Part shown: positions 41,987 to 50,268 of the stretch, one piece after another
Numbering within the stretch: position 1 is the stretch's first letter
How the letters are laid out: each line of letters begins with the position of its first letter
Assembly: GCA_965116355.1 (NCBI GenBank)
Contig: OZ220679.1
Coordinates: forward strand, 1,240,001 to 1,304,000
Source: UBA1127 sp965116355
Lineage (GTDB): Bacteria > Chloroflexota > Dehalococcoidia > Lucifugimonadales > UBA1127
Length of the DNA: 64,000 nt
Direction of reading: 5' to 3'
The notes under the pieces: generated by a model
Told to the model about the DNA's origin: nothing
The model's input: only the letters and a program-made list of their open reading frames with translations
The model's database searches: none
Position numbers and translations under genes: made by a program

Positions 41987-42820
41987 ATGGCAACCTTTGG
42001 CGACATCGAGCGGGCTTTCGCTGACCTGTACGAGTACCGGTTTCTCATAGGCGCGGCCTTCATCATCGCCTTCGCCGCCGCGGTGTACGCCGCGTACCGG
42101 TTGGGGTGGCACCTCTTCGTCATGCGGCACAAGACGCCATTCGTCATCTTCGGCACGCCGGTGGCCATCGTCGCGCTGTTCCTGGCGTGGTCGCTGGCCT
42201 CGCCGCTGTTCACCAACGTCACCGTCGAAGAGGAGTTTCCCTTCGCGCTGAACGCCACCGTCCCCGAGGGCATGGAGCGCGACGACGTCGAGATGGTCAT
42301 GGCGGGCATGGCGATGGTCGACGACCCGTTCATGGAGGAGGCGATGCCCTCGGCCGTCTCCATCACCGCCGGCACGGTGCTCGGTTCCGGTATGGACGCG
42401 GCCGCCATGGGCGCCGACGGCGGCATGGCCGTCATGGAGGGCATGATGATGGCCGCCAGCCCCGAGGCAGAGGTGCGGCAGATCACCAGCGGCAACTTCA
42501 AGGACGCCGACGCGTTCCATCGCGGGAGCGGGCAGGCCATCATCTTCTCGGCGCCCGGCGGCGGGCACCTGCTGCGGCTGGAGAACCTGGACGTGACCAA
42601 CGGGCCCGCGCTGCACGTCATCCTCTCGACGCACCCCGACCCGACGCGCGGCAACGAGGTGAAGCTGCCGGGCTACGCGGACCTGGGCCCGCTGAAGGGA
42701 AACCGTGGCAACCAGAACTACACCATCCCGGACGGTGTGGACATCTCGGCCATCCAGAGCGTGGTGATCTACTGCAAGCCGTTTTCGGTCGTCTTCAGCG
42801 TCGCGACGCTGGGGGCGTAG
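41987..42820 (+). CDS. Membrane-anchored DM13-domain protein with Met-rich linker
   Basis: A 277-residue protein. Two N-terminal membrane spans (about 18-40 and 52-72) place the rest outside the membrane. Residues 85-150 carry about twenty Met, including EGMMMAA. The C-terminal DM13 domain (about 163-277) shows SGNFKDADAFHRGSGQAII, NGPALHVILS, DLGPLKGNRGNQNYTIP and VVIYCKPFSVVFSVA, with the conserved Cys. DM13 domains are proposed to have redox roles. The Met-rich linker could bind Cu(I) (inference). Confidence 0.85.
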   Translation: MATFGDIERAFADLYEYRFLIGAAFIIAFAAAVYAAYRLGWHLFVMRHKTPFVIFGTPVAIVALFLAWSLASPLFTNVTVEEEFPFALNATVPEGMERDDVEMVMAGMAMVDDPFMEEAMPSAVSITAGTVLGSGMDAAAMGADGGMAVMEGMMMAASPEAEVRQITSGNFKDADAFHRGSGQAIIFSAPGGGHLLRLENLDVTNGPALHVILSTHPDPTRGNEVKLPGYADLGPLKGNRGNQNYTIPDGVDISAIQSVVIYCKPFSVVFSVATLGA

Positions 42821-42830
42821 GGGCGTTGTG

Positions 42831-43358
42831 ATGCGCCTGCGAAGGGCAAGTCTTTCGGACGCAGGCCCGATCGCAAGAGTCCACGTCGATACGTGGCGGG
42901 CCGCCTATGGCGGCATATTGCCCGCCGAGTACCTGGCCGGCCTCGCGTACGATGACAGTGAATCGCTGTGGGCGAGAATCCTCAGCGGCGGTCACAACGT
43001 CCTTATTGCCGAGGATAGATCGGGAGATGTCGTTGGCTTTGCAAGCGGTGGTCCGGTGGCTGGCGGCGACACGGACCACCGCGCCGAGATCTACGCCATC
43101 TACGTTCTCGAAGGACATCAAGGCAAGGGAGTGGGTCGCTGCCTTGTCCGGGCTGTGGCACGGCAACTTCAGGAGTCAGGCTTCACTTCGTTGCTGGTTT
43201 GGGTGCTGGAAAACAACAATGCTGCACGCCGCTTCTACGAGTCGCTGGGGGGAGAGCTTGCTGGCCAGAAGAGGGGCAACATCGGTGGGACAGATGTGGT
43301 AGAAGTGTCCTACAGTTGGGAGAACATCGGCAGCCTGACTGTCCCGCCTGCGGTATGA
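42831..43358 (+). CDS. GNAT-family N-acetyltransferase
   Basis: A 175-residue acetyl-CoA-dependent transferase. IYAIYVLEGHQGKGVGRCLV contains the R/Q-x2-G-x-G/A pyrophosphate loop, and ENNNAARRFYESLGG is motif B. A GTG directly precedes the ATG at 42831; the start could be either. It begins 10 nt after the DM13 stop and ends 27 nt before the HAD gene, so the three may share a transcript. The substrate is unknown. Confidence 0.88.
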   Translation: MRLRRASLSDAGPIARVHVDTWRAAYGGILPAEYLAGLAYDDSESLWARILSGGHNVLIAEDRSGDVVGFASGGPVAGGDTDHRAEIYAIYVLEGHQGKGVGRCLVRAVARQLQESGFTSLLVWVLENNNAARRFYESLGGELAGQKRGNIGGTDVVEVSYSWENIGSLTVPPAV

Positions 43359-43385
43359 CCGAACACCGGCCAAGAGGGAGCGCCC

Positions 43386-44078
43386 ATGCGGTTTGACGCC
43401 GTCATCTTCGACCTGTACGGCACGCTGGTGGACGAGACCACCAGCTCCGTTGCAAAGCTGGGCGGCTACAACCGTACGACAATGGAAGTTGCCGAGCTCG
43501 TGGGCGCACCGCCAGACCCCTTCGTGCAGCTCTGGAACTCGACCATCAGCCAGCGCATGACGGGCGACTGCGGCGCGTTCGAAGACTACGTGGCGGCCCT
43601 CTGCGCGGAGTTGGGCGTCGAACCCGACGCGTCGGGGATGGCGGATGCGCTGCAACTGCGCACGGACTTCTTTCGCGAGCGCCTCGTGCCGCGCGCCGAT
43701 TGCCTGGAGACCCTCGCCGCATTGCGGGGGATGGGCCACCGCATCGGCCTCATCACCGACTGCTCGTGGGAGACGCCATCGCTCTGGCCCGAGACGCCGT
43801 TGCCGCCCTACTTCGACGTGACTACGTTCTCTTGCGCAACAGGAACGCAGAAGCCGGACCCGCGCATCTACGCGCTCACCTGCGAGCGGCTGGGGGTCGT
43901 GGCCGACCGCTGCCTCTACGTCGGAGACGGGAACAGCAACGAGCTCGCGGGGGCAGAACGCGCGGGGATGACGTCGCTGCGCATCCACGTCCCGTACGAG
44001 ACGCTGCCCGATGCAGCGGACCCGTGGCCCGGCCCCAAGGTGTCCGCGTTGAGCGAGATCCTCGAGTGGGTGCGGTAG
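43386..44078 (+). CDS. HAD-superfamily hydrolase
   Basis: A 230-residue haloacid-dehalogenase-fold phosphatase. Motif I is FDLYGTLVDE, where the second Asp of DxD is Tyr as in many HAD-IA members (DLYGT), motif II LITDCSW, motif III Lys in TGTQKPDPRIY, motif IV YVGDGNSNEL. The cap insert (about 20-95) is of the C1 type. The substrate is unknown. Confidence 0.9.
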   Translation: MRFDAVIFDLYGTLVDETTSSVAKLGGYNRTTMEVAELVGAPPDPFVQLWNSTISQRMTGDCGAFEDYVAALCAELGVEPDASGMADALQLRTDFFRERLVPRADCLETLAALRGMGHRIGLITDCSWETPSLWPETPLPPYFDVTTFSCATGTQKPDPRIYALTCERLGVVADRCLYVGDGNSNELAGAERAGMTSLRIHVPYETLPDAADPWPGPKVSALSEILEWVR

Positions 44079-44096
44079 GGAGGCGGCGGCAGTCCG

Positions 44097-44420
44097 CTAC
44101 CCTCCCTCGGCGCCCGGTTGAGCCTGCAGCGTGCGCTGGAGGTTGTCCAGGTACTCTGCAAACGCCTGCAAGCCTGCCGCCGTCGCGTGCACCCACGTCC
44201 TGGGCTTGCTGTCCACGAACTCCTTGGTCATCGTGAGGTAACCGGCCTCCTCCAGCTTTCGCAGGTGGATGGTGAGGTTGCCGCCGGTCAGTCCCAGCGT
44301 TTGCTGGATGAAGCCGTAGGCCACCCGGTCGGGCGTCGGCTGGTAGACCAGCAGCGTCATGATGCGCAGCCGCGTCGACTGGTGGATGGTCTCGTTGAGG
44401 ACGATGGGGCCGTCGCTCAT
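44097..44420 (-). CDS. Winged-helix transcriptional regulator (HTH_34/MarR-like)
   Basis: A 107-residue regulator with a single winged helix: HQSTRLRIMTLLVYQ, FIQQTLGLTGGNLTIHLRKLEEAGYL (recognition helix) and the wing KEFVDSKPRTWVHATAAG. The type is common as a partner of small membrane proteins. Its ATG overlaps the stop of the upstream membrane-protein gene (ATGA), so translation is coupled. A perfect inverted repeat over the operon promoter (45091-45109) is its likely binding site. Confidence 0.87.
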   Translation of the reverse strand: MSDGPIVLNETIHQSTRLRIMTLLVYQPTPDRVAYGFIQQTLGLTGGNLTIHLRKLEEAGYLTMTKEFVDSKPRTWVHATAAGLQAFAEYLDNLQRTLQAQPGAEGG

Positions 44421-45052
44421 GGGGTCCCGCTCTTGCGGAGCCACAGCATGCCGGCGAGCGACACCGCCAACGTCAGCACGGCCGCCACCGCCAGCGCCTC
44501 GTCGCCGAGCAAGTAGCTGGGGGCGTAGAGCGCGGCAATGATGCCCACCCCGATAGCGGCAATCATCGGCCGCACCATGATGCCGAACAGCACGTACCCA
44601 AGCCCGATGATGCCCCAGACGGCTCGTGGTATGTTAGCCCCGGGATCGTCGCCGGTCCACACGCCCGCCGCAGCCGGGATTGCGAAAGCGGCCGCCGCCA
44701 CGGCAACCCAGAACAGGAACACCCGCAGCCCCGCCCGTTGCGCGCCCTCCCCCGGCGACGCGTTCCGTCCAGCTCGATTGCCGATGATAGAGTTCACCAC
44801 CATCATCACTACCACCAGCGCCAGCCACAGTGGCGCCGATATCCACGGGTAGCTCTCCCTCACGTCAGAGCCCCACGTCGCGATTGCGAATTCCGCGAGG
44901 AGGCCAATTGATGCGATCGCCCCGCTCGCCATGAGGATGGTGGCGGACCCCGCCACGTACAGCGAGCTTCTCGTGCGCTCCAGCGTGTCGCTTATCGCCG
45001 CCCAGCTCTCCTGCGGCGTGGGCACCTGCCCTTCTACGTCTGAACCCTGCAT
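44417..45052 (-). CDS. Multi-span membrane protein coupled to the regulator
   Basis: A 211-residue protein with about six hydrophobic segments (for example YVAGSATILMASGAIASIGL, PLWLALVVVMMVVNSII, VFLFWVAVAAAAFAIPAAAG, AVWGIIGLGYVLFGIMV). No domain is recognised. It has a near-perfect ribosome site AAGGAGG before the ATG at 45052. It is the first gene of a two-gene operon with the regulator; such pairs often sense the envelope, but nothing in the sequence shows the signal. Confidence 0.8.
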   Translation of the reverse strand: MQGSDVEGQVPTPQESWAAISDTLERTRSSLYVAGSATILMASGAIASIGLLAEFAIATWGSDVRESYPWISAPLWLALVVVMMVVNSIIGNRAGRNASPGEGAQRAGLRVFLFWVAVAAAAFAIPAAAGVWTGDDPGANIPRAVWGIIGLGYVLFGIMVRPMIAAIGVGIIAALYAPSYLLGDEALAVAAVLTLAVSLAGMLWLRKSGTP

Positions 45053-45090
45053 GCCCCACCTCCTTGTTCCAGTGCCTCTCGTCAAGTATT

Positions 45091-45127
45091 TAGTTTGTTC
45101 TACAAACTAGTTTATTACATGTGTCAA
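45091..45127 (-). promoter_or_regulatory. Promoter with 19-bp palindromic operator for the membrane-protein/regulator pair
   Basis: On the minus strand TTGACA (45127-45122), 17-bp spacer and TGTAGA (45104-45099). The inverted repeat TAGTTTGT-TCT-ACAAACTA (45091-45109) has perfect 8-bp arms and covers the -10. Binding here would block transcription, so negative autoregulation by the winged-helix protein is expected. Confidence 0.6.
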
Positions 45128-45216
45128 GAGGCGCCATCTCTGCCTTGAAGAACAGATCTGGAAAGCAAGAGAGGCAGTTTCAAAGAGGCTTGTCGTGATA
45201 CTCGGATGGGGACGTT

Positions 45217-45837
45217 CTAGCCCAGGACGTTATAGCCAGTGGGCAGCGGATGTCTGCCGCACAACGCCATCATCAGCGTTGTCCCCTCGCTCTGTGCAAC
45301 CGCAATTTCCCCCAACAGCGCTAGGGATACGTGCTGGGCGGCCTCTGGCGGCGCTACCTCGACGCCCACTGCGCCAGCGATATCCATCGCGTGGACCACC
45401 ACCTCAAGAACGCGCGTCGGCAGGTAGTCTATGAGCCGCACCGTGCCGAAGGGCGTTGACACGGGCGCGTCGTCGTCCATCTGCTCGATGGCCGCCAGCG
45501 CCCCCTCCGCAATGGCCCGTGCGGCAGTGGCCGGGTCGTCGCCGAGTGTCGCTGTGCTCTGCCGCGCACGCTCGGCGACCTGCGCATGGATGTCGGGCGC
45601 CGCCATAGCTTGGAGGTAGTACGTGGCCGCACCCTCCATGTCGACGGGCCTCACCTGCCCGGAGTACACGACGGGGCCCTCTACGGCCCGCATGACGTGG
45701 GCGACCAGCTCCAGCACGTTCCACTCGCCGAGCCCGGGTTTGCCCCAGCCGTCGGCGGGTATACGACCGACGACGTCTACGAGCTGGAGCACGCTCGCGC
45801 GAAACGCGTCTCTGACTTCCGTGTTGCGTTCGGCCAT
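45217..45837 (-). CDS. DinB/MDMPI-type (maleylpyruvate isomerase N-terminal) protein
   Basis: A 206-residue four-helix-bundle protein. KPGLGEWNVLELVAHVMRAVEG has the His of the metal site, and RVLEVVVHAMDIAGAVG supplies another His and Asp. The C-terminal LCGRHPLPTGYNVLG fits the family of mycothiol- or bacillithiol-dependent enzymes. The reaction is unknown. It is single on its strand. Confidence 0.85.
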   Translation of the reverse strand: MAERNTEVRDAFRASVLQLVDVVGRIPADGWGKPGLGEWNVLELVAHVMRAVEGPVVYSGQVRPVDMEGAATYYLQAMAAPDIHAQVAERARQSTATLGDDPATAARAIAEGALAAIEQMDDDAPVSTPFGTVRLIDYLPTRVLEVVVHAMDIAGAVGVEVAPPEAAQHVSLALLGEIAVAQSEGTTLMMALCGRHPLPTGYNVLG

Positions 45838-46116
45838 GCCGGGATGATACGCCGGCCTCCCTGCATGAACAAGGGACGCGGTGTCAGCCTATCCCGTTAC
45901 CAGGCTCGCTGGACTCCGCCGATTGAGGGCAACTAGCACGAGCGGCAACGCCAGGCACCCGGCGGGGAACCAGAGCCAGTGGCCGCTGCTCGAGAAGAGG
46001 CGGCGCCGCGCGCAGTCGGTCCTGTAGCGGGACGTGTTGGCAGGTTCCGGTCCGCGACAAAGAGGAGGGGCGCTGAGGCCTTGGCCTGGCGCCCGGCGCT
46101 GGGCCGGGCTCGCGGT

Positions 46117-46764
46117 CTAGCCCACCTGCACCGAGCAGTTGGCCTCCTGCATCAACGCCTGCAGGTCGCCCGGCAGCGCTGCGATCGCCGCCTGCTGGGC
46201 CACGAAAGCCTGCACGAACTGGCCGCCGAAGAACTGGGCCATTTGGGCCTGCAACTCCTGCGGCAGCGCTGCGCCTGTGGCCGCGCCCGGCGGGAGCTGG
46301 CCGCCCAGCGCCGCCAGGATGTCCTGGATCACGACCTTGTCGCTGCGCTCCAGCAGCGCGCGGTCGCGCAGGGCCGTCAGCAAGTTGACCTGGGCCTGGT
46401 TGAACGCCTCAAGCTCCGCAGGCGGGTTGAGCAGGCTGTAGCCGCCGATGTTGGCGTCCGTCAACTCTACCAGTGCGCCCCAGGTCATCCCGCCAACGAA
46501 GGAGGTCAGCGTGAAGTTGAACTTGGAGGTGATGTTGGAGCACGCCGCCGCATATGAGTACGTCTGGGAGGGGACATCGGGGGTTGGCACCGGCGTTGGG
46601 GCCGGCCGCGGCGTGGCCGTCGGCAACGGGACTGCCGTCGGTGCCACCACGGGCGTCGGGCTTGGAACCTGCGTTCGTTCTCCCTCGCATGCGACGAACG
46701 CGACGACCATCACGAGCACAGCGAGCGCTGCGAGCCAGCGTAGGTTGATTCCGTAGGCTTTCAT
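46117..46764 (-). CDS. Predicted lipoprotein with Pro/Thr-rich linker
   Basis: A 215-residue exported protein. The signal peptide (RWLAALAVLVMVVAFVAC) ends in a lipobox-like VAFVAC. A Pro/Thr/Ala linker (about 33-63) follows, a style common in Chloroflexota surface proteins. The mature domain is helical with two Cys (in AAACSNI and EANCSVQV) that could pair. No family is recognised. AAGGGAGATA precedes the ATG. Confidence 0.75.
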   Translation of the reverse strand: MKAYGINLRWLAALAVLVMVVAFVACEGERTQVPSPTPVVAPTAVPLPTATPRPAPTPVPTPDVPSQTYSYAAACSNITSKFNFTLTSFVGGMTWGALVELTDANIGGYSLLNPPAELEAFNQAQVNLLTALRDRALLERSDKVVIQDILAALGGQLPPGAATGAALPQELQAQMAQFFGGQFVQAFVAQQAAIAALPGDLQALMQEANCSVQVG

Positions 46765-47114
46765 TATCTCCCTTCCTCACTCGTGCTGTTTGGTGGCCGG
46801 CCCGCGGTACAGTTCCTCCCCCGCCCGATTGTCTGCGGATACGCGGGCGCGTGACTCTGTCCCCAAGGCGCAGCGGACATAGCGGGCTGCGGTCTGCGCT
46901 GTTGTGGATGCTACCCCATCGCCATGCCAAAGTCAGCATGTTTGTGTGGCGGTTTCGCGTCAATCACGGGACACACCCAGACGCCGCTCCGTCCGTGCCA
47001 CACCGCTATTCAAGCACATGCCAGTTGCGCCGTCTAGTGTACGCCGTCACGTTTCCGAACGCCAGTGCAAGCTCGGCACATTTGAGCCGCGGCTCAAATT
47101 TTGCCACGGGCCCG
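46765..47114. other. 350-bp gap with one strong palindrome
   Basis: No gene is supported. The only distinct structure is the 20-bp palindrome at 47080-47099. The remainder shows no repeats of the R1 or R2 families. Confidence 0.5.
47080..47099. promoter_or_regulatory. 20-bp perfect palindrome
   Basis: ATTTGAGCCGCGGCTCAAAT is followed on the plus strand by TTT. It lies 16 bp beyond the stop of the minus-strand gene at 47115. It could be a terminator stem or a protein site. Confidence 0.45.
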
Positions 47115-47405
47115 CTAGTCATCCACCATGCGCCGAAGCAGATCCCGGAGTTCCGGTGTGGCCCGCAGGGCCTCCCGCATCATCTCGACCTCCTCCTCGC
47201 CCATCATCAGCGGCGAACGGCGGAAGCCTCCCCGGTGGTTGTACTGGCAGAACCGGACGCTCACGCTTCCCGCGGCGTGACCGTCCGTGTAGCGCATGAG
47301 CTGAAGGGTCGGCACGTGATACTCGCCCTCCACCTGCGCCTCCTCCGCGATGTACCCGCTCCCCCAGTGGAAGGAGAACGTCTTGACTCGTTGCTTGCTC
47401 TCCAT
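47115..47405 (-). CDS. Small conserved-looking protein of unknown function
   Basis: A 96-residue protein with GGGAGG six nt before the ATG and strong GC-type codon use. VKTFSFHWGSGYIAEEAQVEGEYHVPTL is strand-rich; YTDGHAAGSVSVRFCQYNHRGGFRRSP is basic; the C-terminal helix EEEVEMMREALRATPELRDLLRRM is amphipathic. I do not recognise the family. It lies 185 bp upstream of, and divergent from, the HpaB-type gene. Confidence 0.65.
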   Translation of the reverse strand: MESKQRVKTFSFHWGSGYIAEEAQVEGEYHVPTLQLMRYTDGHAAGSVSVRFCQYNHRGGFRRSPLMMGEEEVEMMREALRATPELRDLLRRMVDD

Positions 47406-47548
47406 GCCGGCCTCCCACGCCCGCGGCTAGGCCCGGGCGACTCTCACGACTCTCGACCGTAACTCTGCGGCGGCGACGGCGCTGGGTCAACCGGCCGGGC
47501 ACCGGTCTGCGTCGCAAAGGCGCCCGCGTTGGAACGCGCAGCCCACCC

Positions 47549-47557
47549 TGCTAGAAT
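47549..47557 (+). promoter_or_regulatory. Extended -10 promoter of the hpaB-like gene
   Basis: TGCTAGAAT, identical to the element before nadE, 33 nt ahead of the ATG at 47591. Confidence 0.45.
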
Positions 47558-47590
47558 CTGAGCAACGCTGCGTATTCAGGGGGACGCGTC

Positions 47591-49078
47591 ATGGGGGGCA
47601 TTCGCACGGGCCAACAGTTCCTGGAGGGCCTCCGGGACTCCCGCGAGATCTGGCTCGAGGGCGAACTCATTCGCGACGTGACCACCCACCCCAAGCTCGG
47701 GCGCATGGCGCGCACGCTGGCCGACCTCTTCGACCTGCAGCACGACCCGGCCCTGCACGACGACATGACCTTCACCTCGCCAGCCACCGGCGACCCCGTT
47801 GGCCTCTCGTTCATCATCCCCCACAGCCAGGAGGACCTGCTCCGGCGCCGGCGTGCCCTCGAGATCGTCTCCAATGCCCACCACGGCATCCTCGGCCGCA
47901 CACCGGACTACGTGAATATCCAGGTCACCGCCACGCGGCAGATGGCCGAGGAGCACGGTCGGGTGGAGAAGTCCTTCGCCCGGAACCTTGTCGACTACCA
48001 CGCCTACATTCGCGACAACGACCTCTCGCTCACCCACTGCTTCGGCCACCCGCAGGTAAACCGGGGCGTCGCCATCGGACAGCAGCCGGACCCGTACGTG
48101 CCCGTCGGCGTCGTCGACACGACGTCGGAGGGCATCATCCTCCGGGGCGCAAAGCTGCTGGCGACGCTAGCCCCCTTCTCGGACGAGCTGTTCGTGCCGC
48201 CCTACCGGCCACTGCGCGGCGAGGAGGAGGAGATGTACGCCCTCGGCTTCGCCATCCCCACGGCGACGAAGGGGCTCAGCTTCATCTGCCGCGAGAGCTT
48301 CGACAAGGGCCGTCCGCTGTACGACCAGCCCCTGTCCAGCCGGTTCGACGAGATGGACGCCCTCGCCGTCTTCGACGACGTGCTGGTGCCGTGGGAGCGC
48401 GTGTTCTGTTACGGAGACTGGCAGCTGCACAACCACCTGGTGGCGCTCGGCATCATGTGGCGGCAGTACATGCAGCACGTGGCCGTCAAGAATATCGCCA
48501 AGCTGGAGTTCGCCATAGGCATGGCACACGCGCTGTGCGACACCATCGGCATCGGTGTCCACAGCCACGTGCAGGAAAAGGTCGCCGAGATCATCGACAC
48601 CACGGAGACGGTCCGCGCCTACCTTCGCGCAATGGAGGCCGACGCCGGACCCTGGCAGGGCGAGGGCATCTGGCTCTCGCCGGAGCCGTGCCACGCGATG
48701 CGTCACTGGGCGCCGGACGCCTACCAGCGCGTCACCGACATCCTCCAGCAGCTCGCCGCCGCCGGTCTCATGCTCACGCCCACCGAGGGCGATCTCGACG
48801 GCGCCATGCGGCCATTCATCGACAAGTACTTCCAGGGCGCCAACGCCAACGCCTTCGACCGCGTCCGGCTCTTCCGGCTGGTGTGGGACTTCATAGGCAC
48901 GCAGTTCGGCTCGCGCCAGATCCTATACGAGCGCTACTTCAACGGCGACGTCGTCCGCCTACGCCAGGGGCGGTTCCACACCTACGACTACTCGCGCGCC
49001 GACGCCTCGCTGCAGCGCTTCTGGGAGGAGACGGACCGCCGCGCCGCCGAGGAGCGGGCCGGGGAGGCGGCTGGGTAG
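47591..49078 (+). CDS. 4-hydroxyphenylacetate 3-hydroxylase family protein (HpaB oxygenase component)
   Basis: A 495-residue flavin-dependent monooxygenase with an acyl-CoA-dehydrogenase-like fold. Family blocks are RTGQQFLEGLRDSREIW, the helical DPVGLSFIIPHS, HCFGHPQVNR, FDDVLVPWERVFCYGD, the EPCHAMRHW segment and GDVVRLRQGRFHTYDYSRA at the end. Such enzymes hydroxylate phenols using FADH2 from a reductase (HpaC). No reductase gene is adjacent. The substrate may be another aromatic compound; the family is broad. Confidence 0.9.
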   Translation: MGGIRTGQQFLEGLRDSREIWLEGELIRDVTTHPKLGRMARTLADLFDLQHDPALHDDMTFTSPATGDPVGLSFIIPHSQEDLLRRRRALEIVSNAHHGILGRTPDYVNIQVTATRQMAEEHGRVEKSFARNLVDYHAYIRDNDLSLTHCFGHPQVNRGVAIGQQPDPYVPVGVVDTTSEGIILRGAKLLATLAPFSDELFVPPYRPLRGEEEEMYALGFAIPTATKGLSFICRESFDKGRPLYDQPLSSRFDEMDALAVFDDVLVPWERVFCYGDWQLHNHLVALGIMWRQYMQHVAVKNIAKLEFAIGMAHALCDTIGIGVHSHVQEKVAEIIDTTETVRAYLRAMEADAGPWQGEGIWLSPEPCHAMRHWAPDAYQRVTDILQQLAAAGLMLTPTEGDLDGAMRPFIDKYFQGANANAFDRVRLFRLVWDFIGTQFGSRQILYERYFNGDVVRLRQGRFHTYDYSRADASLQRFWEETDRRAAEERAGEAAG

Positions 49079-49367
49079 GAGCCCAAGCGCCGAATTCAGG
49101 TGGGTTCATTTCCAGCTTCTTGCAGGATAGCGGCGCCCGGCCTGCTTGAAATGCCCACTCTCAGATAGGACTCCCCTTCCGAACTGGAGAATGCGAGCGC
49201 TATGTGTTCCGCGGGCCGTGATATCCGCGATGTCCCTGATGCAAGTGAGGCTAAGTTTCTGGGGAGCGTGGGCAGTAGAGGGCGAGTCACCGGGGCAAGT
49301 TGTGGTTGCAGAGTCAGGAGATCAAGCTGAGACGACGATGTATCCGTGACGCATGAAGGAGTAGGTC

Positions 49368-50171
49368 ATGAGCGAAGCAGACTTCAAGGGCCTGCACAAC
49401 CAGTCCAGGACAGCGTGGGATTCCAATGCTGCCTTCTGGGACCAGCGGATGGGCGAGGGAAACGAGTTCCACAGAAAGCTGGTGGAACCGGCCATGTTGG
49501 CGTTGCTTGAGATCACGAACGGGCAGCATGTTCTTGAAGCTGCCTGTGGCAATGGCCAGTTCGCCCGCCGTATGGCCGAGATGGGCGCCTCAGTTACCGC
49601 CTTCGACTTCTCGGCCTCCATGATAGATATCGCGAGAACTCGAACGGAGGCAGACCGCTTCGTTGACTACCGAGTGATTGACGCCGTTGACTCCAAAGCC
49701 TTGCTTGGACTGGGTGAAGGGCGCTTTGACGCAGCCGTTTGCTCGATGGCCTTTATGGACATGTCGGACATTGCGCCCCTCGTCGACGCCTTGCCTGCGC
49801 TCTTGAAACCCGGCGCGCGTTTTGTCTTTTCGGTCATGCACCCCTGCTTCAATTCACCTGAAATCATGATGGTCATGGAGAGGCACGAACGCGGCGGGGC
49901 CGCCTCAGTTGAGAGGTCCATCAAAGTGGCCCGGTATTCACAGCCATACGCCGCAAAGGGAATTGCAATGCTCGGGCAGCCACAGCCTCACTGGTATTTC
50001 CACCGGCCCTTGGGCGCCCTGCTCAACGCATGCTTTCAGGCCGGCTTTGTGATGGACGGCCTCCTCGAGCCCACCTTCGACAGCGTTGAAGAAGACCACA
50101 AGACGCTCTCCTGGTCGCAAATGCCGGATATCCCCCCTGTACTCGCGGTGAGAATGCGGCCGCTTGCCTGA
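49368..50171 (+). CDS. Class I SAM-dependent methyltransferase
   Basis: A 267-residue methyltransferase. Motif I is VLEAACGNGQFARRMAE, followed by FDFSASMIDIAR (acidic-like loop) and motif IV region DAAVCSMAFMDM; motif post-IV is LLKPGARFVFSVMHPCF. The substrate is not clear. Codon use is less GC-biased than in flanking genes, which hints at transfer. AAGGAG-type sequence GAAGGAG at 49354-49360 supports the ATG at 49368. Confidence 0.88.
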   Translation: MSEADFKGLHNQSRTAWDSNAAFWDQRMGEGNEFHRKLVEPAMLALLEITNGQHVLEAACGNGQFARRMAEMGASVTAFDFSASMIDIARTRTEADRFVDYRVIDAVDSKALLGLGEGRFDAAVCSMAFMDMSDIAPLVDALPALLKPGARFVFSVMHPCFNSPEIMMVMERHERGGAASVERSIKVARYSQPYAAKGIAMLGQPQPHWYFHRPLGALLNACFQAGFVMDGLLEPTFDSVEEDHKTLSWSQMPDIPPVLAVRMRPLA

Positions 50172-50268
50172 TTGGTGACGGAGCGGCTATTCACCACCCC
50201 CACCTCGTTCGCTCCCCTGCTGTACAATACCCCTGACCTTCCCCAAACCCCCGACCACGGAGGCCTAC

